The notes below the pieces were generated by a model. It made no database searches, was not told where the DNA came from, and saw only the letters and a list, made by a program, of their open reading frames with translations. Of a stretch of DNA of 64,000 nucleotides, positions 14,301-26,300 are shown piece after piece. The position numbers and the translations under genes were made by a program. The stretch lies in assembly GCA_023052935.1 (NCBI GenBank), contig CM041292.1, forward strand, positions 81,230,169-81,294,168. Direction: 5' to 3'. The DNA is from Piezodorus guildinii (lineage: Eukaryota; Arthropoda; Insecta; Hemiptera; Pentatomidae). Positions within the stretch are counted from its first letter, which is position 1. Each line of letters begins with the position of its first letter.

Positions 14301-17300
14301 TATGAGTGTGTGTTGATTGTTTCTATGCGTTCTTATTTATAAAACATACATTCACATTATAGTTTCCAGTTATAATAAAATACATATTACTATACGTTCC
14401 CAGAAAAATTATAAGTACTCATTTGAATGACTTGCAATGAGTTATGAGTTGCAAAGGAGTTATGATGATATACAACGGTTATGTTTAAAAGATAAAACGT
14501 TGTTATTGAATAATCTGGATGTGGCTACTTGGTTCTGATGGTATTCATCACAAACAGAGTTGTTCATTGGTTTTTACCTGTATTTCATTTATGTAACCTC
14601 ATTCAACATAGTCACTATCAACATTTTTCGTAATTTGTAACAATTTTAATTTAAATTATTTATTTACCAAATTGAATTCGCCAAACCGCAAACAAAGATA
14701 AAGAAGTGTATTTTTTTTTTTCTATTTTTTCAACGTGTCTTGATATTAGAAGCAAGATATTTATAGTTATATTAAATTAATTATAGTAATAGGTTAAGTT
14801 GTTTCAAAATCACTTTCCTTATTAACCGTAATTCTAACTTTAGCCTAATAAGTTGCCATTTTATTCTGTTAAATATACAATAGCGATCCAGTAGAAGTAG
14901 GCATACCCAAAATTACTCAATATATTTTAGCTGTAACGTAATCATGGTTTATAGTCACGTTTGCAACATAATTGTGATTGATCCAACGAATGGGGATATT
15001 TTCAATTGAAAACAACTTCGATAAATGTAATTGTTAAAAATATAATATTTATATTTCTTGAAAATATATACATCTTATAATAATGGAGTAGTTGTTGGAC
15101 TGTTTTGACTATATGGTAAAGAAGTTGTGAAGCCTCCAAGAAAACACACCAATAAGAAAAAATATTAAAATAAGTTTGTTTTATTGGTAGTTTCTTTGTG
15201 ACCACATCCCCAAACAACTGCTCCATCATATTTGTTTTATAGTTACTATTCATAAACGCATTTATGCAAATTTAAATAAAGACAAAATAAAATATTAGCG
15301 AGCAAAGCCGCTGGTTACAGCTAGTATATTTTTAATCTAGTATACCATATTAATTTGAAGTATTCTTTGTTTTGTCAATTTTCACTGAGATTTGGCCAGG
15401 TAAAAGGAATCTTACAATATAGAAAAGTCAGGGAATCTCTTTGAGCTGATTTGCTAGACACCCTGATGAAGCAATCTTTTTAATTTTTGTTTTGTTTAAA
15501 TATATTTATTATACTGTGTACCTTTTTCATTTTTAATATTCCTACTTGTTCTCTGTTCCAGGAAGAAACTGATGATGAAAAACACCATATTCCACATACA
15601 AGGGAACCTCGTGCTCGTCCACATTTGACAACCACACAAAAAATTTCACTTTTAGGTAAACTAACTAGCAAAACGCCTAAAAAAAGGAGAAGCCATTTAG
15701 GAGCTGTAAGTATATTTTTATTTTATATAAAAGTTACTGGTTTTTATTTGTAAGACCGATTTTTTCGAACTGGTCTTTTATATTATTAGTGAATGATGAA
15801 AAAAAAAAAAAAAAAGTCATTCATTGTTTGATGGACTACATTTTTTTTTTTTTTTTTAATTTTAAGAAGAAACATAAAATAAAAAAAAAAAATAAGTATT
15901 GTAATTGAAATGAAAGAATAGTACGAAGTTGTTCTGCAGGCACCTTGCATATTTCTGTATATTAACAGTCATATAGTAAGAACTCTGGAAAGTGTTATTC
16001 TTTTTATTTAATGAAAATTTATATATATATATATATTTACTTCCTATATTTTTGTCTTATGAAAATTTTCTTATGTGTTTATAGTTACTATTCAACTTTT
16101 TTAATAGTAGAACTTAAAATTTTAGCCCAAAAATAGTACAGGGTCCGACAATTTTTTTACAACTTTGTTTTAGCTTTTTATTAGGTTGTCTATCTTAATT
16201 TAGAAATTAAATTAATTTATATGATTAATTGCAATGCTTCATAACTTTCAATGAAATAGATTTTATTTCAATAATCTTTATTTATTTATATCTCTTATTT
16301 TATTGTTAATTACTCTGCAGATGTTTCAAAAAACCTAAATTAAAATTTATTTACCTAAGCTAAACAGAGTATTTATCAGGAACGATTGGCCACTGAAAGA
16401 AAGGAATGGTTGGAAAAAATGGAAAATGCCCGAGCTGAGCGAAGGACACAATATGCAGAAGAAGAGGCTCGGGAATACACAGAGCGTTCCGAACGTCTGG
16501 CAGAGCTTTCAAGAGTTAGGCATGAAAGAAGGGAAAGACTGAACGAAATAGAAAAGAACAGAAATGAACGTATTATAAGAAGGCAATACATGAGGCATAT
16601 CCTCAACAAGCAACTTGAGAAAAGTATGACAATGCTTTCAACCAATGCAAAGTCTGATGAACCGTTTGAAGACTATTCTTTGTTTGTATATCGAATGACT
16701 GCTCCAGATTTTAAGGATAGAGTTAAACATCTGGAAAATAAACTTCTTTATCCTGTAAGCGTTAGTTTTGAGAATGTGTTTATTGATGTGGTGCAACCTA
16801 AAAACACGTTTGAGTTATTACTAAATATGTTTTTTTCTGCATTTAATCTTTCTTCTCATTCCTCCCATATTTTATTTTTCTTAATCTATGCAAGGTTTGC
16901 ATGAATTAATATTTGATGTGTGGCATTATGAGAATTAGGTAACACATTAATTTTCCATTAGGTTTGTATTTTTTTCATAATGTCTAAAATTTTAATAACT
17001 ATTTTTTTACTTGAATTGCTATATGGACAAAAAAAAAAAGTATGCTTCTATGTGCTGTCTGATTTTGATTATTGGTCTATTTACTTATATGTATAGTTTT
17101 TAGCTAACTAATTTATTTCATAAGATCCATTAATCCTTTAAAAAGATAAGGCAACGTGTTTGGGATGGAGTGCGTACACTCTAGGATGGCCTGGGACTGG
17201 AAGAAACAGGAGGATTAAACGATGTACAATGAAGTTTGACTCCCTTATTTGACTCCCCTTTTTGTGTATTTAAATAAACCTTTCCTTAAATGTCCTGCTT

Positions 17301-20300
17301 AAACTTCCCTATAGTGTTGTAAGATTGTTACAATGTCTATTTGCCCTAGCAGTTGACTATAGTTCATTGGAAATAGACACAACTGGACTGTTGCATTATT
17401 CCACTGTTTTATGAGTCCAGCTAGATCTAGACTTATGAAGCAGTCCATTGCAGGATTAAGATTGTTCGCAAAATAATTATTTACATTTTTAAAATTGTAT
17501 TTCTCCAGAAAAAAATTAAGGAATGTTCTCAAAATTAGTTAGTTAGTTGAAATATATTATAATGAAGCATATTGATGGAATATGTTTTGGATTTTAAATT
17601 AGATGATAATACATTTTGTTTATTAATTATTCTTGTGCTAGTTAAAATATTTTAAGCAAAACTAATAATACTCTTATCACTCTCAAATTTTTAGGCTTTT
17701 TGATCAGCTATTTCCTGCCTTTGAGCATTTAATTAAAGGGTAAAAAGATATATTTGAATCTGTTTAATCCTTATCTTTCCTTATTTTGTTAAAATATCAT
17801 ATACTCCTGATAGGTAGTTAAAATCTCTACTACCATGGTTGAATGGGTTGAAATTGTTGGTTCTTTAAATTTATGTGAAACAGGAGCATTAAATTTAATT
17901 ATAGTTTAGGGTAATTACCACAATTAAAATTATAATGTAATTGACCTGTTGTGTAGTGGCGAGCTTCCTATACTGAAGTTCTTGGGTTCAAAGCTCGCAG
18001 ATGACCCTAGGATTTTTTGAGGTTGAATGGGTTGAAATTGTTGGTTCTTTAAATTTATGTGAAACAGGAGCATTAAATTTAATTACAGTTTAGGGTAATT
18101 ACAACAATTAAAATTATAATGTAATTGACCTGTGGTGTAGTGGCGAGCTTCCTATACTGAAGTTCTTGGGTTCAAAGCTCGCAGATGACCCTAGGATTTT
18201 TTAATGAGAGTAAAAAATTCTTGGTTATGCTATGCTTCAGAGGGGGCTTAAAATGGTGGTCCCCAAGCCTGTGCGATTGCAGTTACTCCTTTCAGATCCC
18301 TAACCTAATAAAACTTGGATATGGAAAATTTATGGCTCCCACTTAAGCATCGTCTGATTAGCCACATTAGCATAAAAGTGATGTTGAATGAATAAGCAAA
18401 AAATAAAAATTGGTGCAATTGAGTAGTAAGTAATATGTCCAATACATAATCCATATTTAGTCATGAAAGCGACCATTACATTACTTTACACTGACTGTCG
18501 TTTCTCTGTATCAGTACTATACTTAAGGCCAGTTGCACCAGCCTCAGTTCACCCTAAGGTAAGCTTACCCCAGGTAAAACTACGGTAGATAGTTTACCGT
18601 CGATTTCAGCAGGGAGTTTGTTGGTATGGCGTTTACTTATACTACTATTTCACAGGAGATGAAAGGTAGGTCGGCCATTTTACTTCCTTAATTCAATTCT
18701 TAACCTTATCACTTCATACTTGGACTTCTAAGAAATGCATTCTTATTTAAAGTTTTTATAAAGATATGTTATTATTATTTGTTTCCTGAATGTGAATAAA
18801 TGTGTTTGGATTGTGGTTGGGGGTGCGGTCATAAAATAGAAACACACATTTAAAACAAGTGCTATTTTAGTTGTTTAATTTATTTAATTGTTTTAAATGT
18901 GTGTTTCTATTTTATGACCGCACCCCCAACCATCTTCCTCCTCTAATTCCTCAACGGTCTACAAAAACTCCATAATTATTTTGGTTTTTAGTCACTTGTA
19001 TTTCCTATGGAGTCCTAAGAATGAAATTAACAACATACCCCCTTTTTTATTGAAAATTATAACCCTAATTATATAATTAAAACATTTTGTACAAAATTTC
19101 GGAGATATTTGTCTCTAGTCTACATTTAAATGCATTAATAATAAAATTAATTGTTAATGAAAAATCAATCATTTGTGTTCAAAATTTTCAAAAACAGATA
19201 TGGAACCTACTAAAAATCATCCTCACATACAGAATGTAGAAAACTTATTTTTAACAGGAATATAGTGGGAATTTTTAACTGATTTAAAAAGTTATAGGCC
19301 TAGGAATCACTAAAGAACTATTAATAATGATAATAACTTAAATATCTTATATTTACAAAACCAAACATGGTTAAATTATTTAGAGAGAATCTATTTCAAT
19401 GGATTAAAATTAAATTTATAAACTGTAATTATAAAATGAAAATGTTTTTTAAAAATTTTATGAAAGTAAAATAAAAATTAAAATACCTTTAGTAAATAAT
19501 GACTACACATTAATTAATTAATGTAGTTTCCATTTCTTTGAAATAGTAGCAAATAAAACAATTACATAAAACAAAAGTGATATTATTTCAAACTATTCAT
19601 GGAAGTTACCACTTTACTGAAGGTTAAACGGTGAGCCTTGCCCAGTGAAGTTTACCGTGGATTCAGCATCCCTACCCTAGATATTGCAACGGGCAATGGC
19701 TGACTTCAACGGAGGTTACCCTTACCACACTTTGACCTGGGCTGGTGCAACTGGCCCTTAGAGCATACAGACTGCCTCTTTGCTCTCCATTCATGAGGGA
19801 AGCCTCTCTTCCCAGTTTTAATATATCCAATATTAATTGGAAACCAGAAGCAGGTCACTGTTTTAGAATCCCTTTTTATGTCTAGTCGTCTGCAAAGTTT
19901 AATAGTGAACCACATTTTTTTGAAAAATCCAAAAAAAATTTTAAATATTTGTTTCTTGCAATCATACAAAAAGTAAAAAGGGTACTTTTAAACAAATAGA
20001 CAACAATCATAGCTGAATGTTTTTTAAGTATTATGCCTCATAAGTTCAACTACCACGTTGAATGGATTGAAATTGGTTGATTCTTTAAAACTTTTTTTTT
20101 TCTTGATACTAAGAGATTCATTCTCGTTCCTGATATTTAAAATTAAGATTTAATCCTTGTACATCAAAATTTGATTCTATGTATCAACTACGTTTATACT
20201 TAGAGTTTACTGATATGCATTTATTAGTTTTTACTTCATTAAAAATAAATTTGTATTATAAAATTTTGTTAGTTATATGTTATTGAGGTATTGAAAGTTT

Positions 20301-23300
20301 TTGTCAGGAACTAATGGGAGCTGAAAGACGAGAGTGGTTGGATAAAATAGAAAGTGCCCGAGCTGAAAGAAGAGCACGATATTCTAAAGAAAGAGGAAAA
20401 GAGCATGAAGAACAGTGTGAGCTCTAAAGGAGTATTGGAAGTTAACAGAGTGCGAAAAGAAAAGTTGAATGAAGATGAGAAAAATAAATCCACTAGTATG
20501 CAAAAACAGTATATGAAACATATATTGAGCCGGAAAATAGAAAAGTGTCTGACAATGCTCATGAGCAATACAAAGCTTGACGAGCCTGCAGAAGACTATT
20601 CTCTGTTTGTATATAGAAAAAATGCTCCAGATTTCAAGGACAGATTAAAACATTTTGAGAATAAGCTTCAAGTTACTGTAAGCTTTAATAATTAGAATTT
20701 CTTATGTATGTGGTGCAACCTAAATAAATGTGAAAATATAACTAAACACGTCTGTTTTCTTTTTTTTGTTTAATCTAGGTCTTCATTTTATTTTACTTAA
20801 CTTATCTGAATTTGGCATGAATTAATTTTAATTGTGTAAGTTAAAATGGTTCTAGCATTGATGTTATATTAAGAATATATCGAGTGTTATTGAAGAAATC
20901 ATTCATGTCTATGTATATATATATATATATATATGTCTATGTAAGATGTCATTTGTATGTATGGTCAAATTAACATATATATAAACCAATTATTTTAATA
21001 ATTATAATATTGCAAGTAGGAATGCTAAAGCCGGGTCCATGCTATGCCACAATAGGCCGGGCGAGCTAAGCCAGGCAGGACACAACTTCCATGCTGAAAC
21101 AAAGCCTACCGGGTTATTTCTACCTTTTAGTTGACTTTCAACTGGAGTGGTGACTTTGTTGAAGTGAATCTTTTATTTTGTTTTTTAAAGGGATCCGTTC
21201 TTTTTCTTTTTTTTTTTTTTTTTAATGATAAACGACTATGGCATTCCTTACCACCTATGGCTGTGGTGACACTTGCTTTAGGTCAGCCTATAAAAGACGT
21301 GGAAGAAGATTTTGGATTTACACGAGCCATAGAAGAGGATGAACGACACAGGGCAAGCGAATTGATGAAAGATTTAATTTTGGATAAGGCAAACACGAGG
21401 TTTGATACTGATTTAACCACTCTGGATGTCCCCACTGTATGTTTTTTGTTTTCTCATCCCAGCAAAGCCTCCCAGGTCGTCTATTCCAACGCAGCTTAGC
21501 CGGACCAGGTCACCCCGCTTAGTCTTCTGCGACATAGTGTTTACTTATATTTGAATCTTTAATCACAATCTGAACTAAGGTATAGATTTCTTTATTTTTT
21601 TTTTTTTTTTTTTGTAATAGGGAAAATTATTCATCTTACTTAATCAATGATGTTATTTCTCTCATCATGAAAAGTACGACTGGAAAACTAGAAGAATCTC
21701 GAATATTTTGTTTTCTGTTATGTTTGTCATCAGTTTCATAGCATTAATGAGTTTAATCTTTTTATAGATTTCAATGCAGCTTTTTGCCCATTGCCTGAGA
21801 ATCTGTTTCTGAATTATGTGGTTATCTGCATACAATTTAGTTTTAAGTAATATTGCTTATGTTATACATTGAAAATAACAAAACCTTCACCGATATCATT
21901 TTATTTGTATAGAAAATTTTGTAATACAATGCTATCTCAAAACGTAATTATCCGGTTTTAAGAATTAATATTTTTTTCCAAATGTCATGTACAGTGATTG
22001 TTAGCTGTACATGTTCATAAATTTTGATAAATTTTTTTTTATGAATATTTAATATTATTACTCCCAAGATTAAAGCTTATATGGTTGCTAATTCATATCA
22101 TTTGATGTAGGCTTATGCATAGGTTTTAGGTGTAATTTAAATTTTTTGGGTGCTGTTGATTTATTGTGATGTCCTCATTTTGTCTTTTTTTTTCTAATAA
22201 TCATTGATAATGTCCTATTTTATAACATTGATTTTATATTTAAATGGGTTGTCACTTACTGTTCAGTTAGCATGATGATATTTTTTTTAAGTAAATATAA
22301 GTATTTGTGTCGATATATTTTAATTGGTCATTAAATGTTAATTAATTTTGTCAGCTTATTTCTTCAGCAATGGCTTACAAAATATATTATTTGAAAATTT
22401 GTTTGAGATGCACATATTTTCTTAATTCAAAATCTCCACTAAGTTAAACAAACTTAGTCTCTTATTGTATTAATCTTTTGAGTGATAATGTATCATTTAT
22501 TTGTTGTTACTAAAAACAATTAAGAAACTAAATTAAAATTTTAGGACCGGGAAAACAGACCTATTGACCAAATTAGAAAGGCTGGAGCAACTGATGAAGA
22601 TTTTACGGGAAGGGTTAAGGACTTGGAAGCAAAATTAAGAGGAACCCACAGTGACAAGAAGCCCAAGGACTTGCTCAGAGCAATTGGTATATCAATTTGA
22701 TTTATTCTTTATGTCAACTCTTACATAACAGATTATATTTTAATTTATAATTTTATGTTCTATTTAACTTATGAATAAACGTTTTTCCATAGGAAAAATT
22801 GAAAAATCTGATTGGAATGTCAAGCAGATTGAAAAAAAGATGGAAGAAAACAGAATGGGAAGAGGTTTAGCTGCACACAAATCTGAAAAAGTGCCTAAAT
22901 GGAGCAAACAGCAATTCGAAGATAAGGTATATCATTGAAAATGACTAATTTTCAATTGATTGAAAAGTTGGAATTCAATTTAACCATTTTTATTTATTAT
23001 CAACAGTTTACTTTGGTCGAGAAAAAACTTAGAGCCAAAAGCAATGATGCTGGCCTCAGTGAAAAGTATTCTAGAATAGATGATAAAATGAAATCATTGG
23101 AGCGCAGAATCAAAGATGGTATAAAGTTGGAGCAAGGTCAGAGAGGCTCTAACAAAGTTTCTGCAATGGCTGCTCATTTGGCTACCATCAACAAACAGCC
23201 AGAACCTCAAATAATTCAGGTAAAATTTAGTTTCTTGATCATGTATTTATGTTTTGATTTTGGTGACTATAATCTTTAGTATCGATGAGATTTTGGAATG

Positions 23301-26300
23301 GACTTAATTCGAACCATTAGCCTTCTTATATTTTTAAAATACAGTGCACTCTTGAATGGTTTGCTATTAAATTGTTAATATTTTCAACCAATCTTGTATT
23401 TCTATAATGGATATATTTTTAGTTTTATTTATATCGTGTTTTGAATACATATATTTTTTGTTTTAAATGAAGTATTCTTGTTATGTTCCTTAAAGTATAT
23501 TCACAATTGGTTTCAAGATTTTTTTGCAGTTTATTGATTCACTAATTGAAAATTTTAATTTAATTTTTATCTCAAAAGGAGAATCACTGTTAAATTTGTT
23601 CACAGAATGAAATTGAAAATTATATTATGATTAAAATTAAAAAAGAAATCATTAAAGTAAAAGTAAAGTGCATAAAGCGATAGTTAAGTGGATATTACTT
23701 AAATTGAGTTTTTATTTTGCAATCATTTTCATCATAACTATCCCATTTGATAAATAAAAACTAAGCTATTATTAATATTAGCTCTTTAAAAAAATAAAAA
23801 AATAACAAGTTATAAATAAACAAAAAATTTATATAATATATTGTACTTTTTTGAAGTTTAAAAAATTACTTAATTCTTGTCAAAAAATAAAATAGAATTT
23901 TTTTAAAAATACTCAATGATTTATAATTAGCATATCAGGTGACCTAATATTTGTTTAGTTTATGAATCACATCCACTGTATTAATGCCATTGTTCATTCT
24001 AAATCTGGAAATATGGACTGCAGTCCTGCTTTAATGTTGTTAGTGTTAAAAGTTTAATTTTTCTTTAACGATTCTGAACGAGTAAGTTTTTATTTATTTG
24101 ATTATTTGTTTTATTATCTAATGAATCGTGAGTGTGGCCAAAAATAGATTTATTTTACTTTTCATGGTTTGATATTAAGTAGAATAATGTCTGCTCCTTT
24201 TTAGCACATCGGATTTATAATTATAATTATAAAAAAAATTTAAAAATTAGGATTAAATTGTAGCATGGATTCGTCAATATCTTATATGATTTTGTTACGA
24301 TTTTCCTCATTACAGTAACCCTGCAATGGGTGCATTTATTTCTAGGCGTACCATCTTGCGATACAACGCGTATTTTTATTACATAATATAAATTATGTTA
24401 CAGAACATTAAGTTACATAAAAAATAAAATAAGCTAAATAAAACTAATAAATATAAACTGATAAATTAATCATTTGTTATATATATATGATTTTGTTGTT
24501 TTCATTAATTTTATGATTCACATAGTTTTTTTTTTTATTGGTTTCAAAACCTATGGTAATGGGTGATCATCCAGAAATCAAAACATCAGTATATATATTG
24601 AATACATAGTTTTTAAAGCAAAATATAGAATTTTAAAGGTTTAGACAGTGTAATTTTTAGAATCATACGCTTTCTTTGATGACTTGTGTGTCCATAAAAC
24701 TGGTCCTTCCTTGGTATCTTAATTAATTAATTAACTTTACTTTGTTTTAAATAATGATGAAAAATCAATATATTTTTATTACTCAAATAAATTGATTTAA
24801 TAATGAAAATATTGAACATTACTTAAAATATTATGTAAATTTTTTACTTTCACTTACTATATATAGTAAGGAAAGTATTGCGATCGTGAAAATTTTCGAA
24901 TTCCAGTTTTCAACGGAAATACACGTTTTAGGGTCCCCTGAGTCCAAATAACCAAGTCCCGCAAAAAGGTCTGTGTGTGTGTGTGTGTGTGTGTCTGTGT
25001 CTGTGTGTGTGTGTGTGTGTGTGTGGTAACTCCCGGGCGGAAACGGTAAGTCCTATGAAACTGAAATTTCATATTTAAGACAACTATACGCCCGAGACGT
25101 GACAAAACTTTTTTCATCAAAAGGAGCTTACCAGAAGAGGCACTTTATACTATGCATTTTGCACCTTTTTTCGATTTTCTCAAAAACTGTTCCGACGATT
25201 TTGATTAAACTCGCTATATCGATGTAAAATTTAATGGGCTTTCATATCATGTAGGTTTTATTTGGATAAAAATGGTCTGACAGGGCTTAAATGCCGATAT
25301 TTTAAATTTTCTTCCTCTAAAGTACCTTTAATTTTTTAGATTCAATAATAATAACTAGATTATCTTGTTAACGCTGATGAAAAACGGGTAAATATATAAA
25401 TTGAATAAATTCGATACCCAACTAAAGGAGAAAACAGAAAAAATATATTTTTAATGAAATTTTTCGTTTTTGAACATAAGAGCAGTAATATACATGTATG
25501 ATATACCGTTGGAAAGCTAAACATTTTAGAAAAAATATCATCTCATACACAAGATTTTAGAAGTTAATAGAGAGTGATGAGAAGAAGATAAAACTAACTG
25601 ATTATTTTAGATAATAATATAATAGATTTTTTAATAAAACACATGTTTCTATATAAATTCAATTTGATTAATTCCTTAATAGTTTCACGTATTTTTATCT
25701 CTAACTGTATTTGAAAATTCTTTCATTGATTTTAAAAATCGAGGTAAGTGAAAGTCGTGTGTTGCCCGCACCAGATTTTTATCATACAAAGCCTGGAAAA
25801 AATTTTAAAAATTGATTTAATGTTTAATATTTTAAATTTTATTGAAATTGCTTTACAAAAAAAATTACTCAGTTTGAATTGATGATGTTGGAGGATAATG
25901 GTTAAATGGTGTTTATTAAAAGTTTTTCTGTAGCATGCTCGGCTTATTTAATTACCAGTTACTTCTTTATTTTATAGTACTTCTTTCCTCCATCATTTGT
26001 GTTCATATAAAAAAGTTGTGAAACAAAATACAAATGAGTAATATTAATTAATATTTATGTGTGAATAAATTAATATCAGTATAAATTGATATTTTAATGT
26101 AAATATTAATTAGTAATTATTTAAAAAGTAAACAATAAACAAGTAGCCCACCAAAGCTTTTTTGATATAATTATGTGGCAATCACCGTATCAAGATATTT
26201 TTCCTCTGAGGTAAAAGAAAAATATCCAAAAACTAGCAATGAAAACATTTAAAACTGTATTATACCATCTGACTTTGGCTTATTTTTATAGCATTCTACA

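Larger units (their letters stand above)
13678..15561 (+). other. Mical intron 11
   Basis: Mostly transposon: a hAT-like element (13709-15465) split by a Helitron-like element (14049-15324). Confidence 0.8.
16755..21286 (+). other. Mical intron region between exon 13A and exon 14
   Basis: Holds a 184-bp tandem duplication (17837-18204), a SINE (about 18122-18395), a Harbinger-like MITE (18526-19757), the duplicated exon 13B (20308-20677) and a (TA)n tract at 20917-20934. An open frame on the minus strand at 17299-17532 matches nothing I know. Confidence 0.75.

Noticed and set aside
17299..17532. 77-codon minus-strand frame as a gene
   Set aside because: No recognisable motif, no splice or promoter context; may be a retroelement scrap but I cannot support it.
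21131..21499. 122-codon frame taken as a stand-alone gene
   Set aside because: Only its middle (21287-21436) has protein-like composition and sits between good splice sites; the rest is intron translated by chance.
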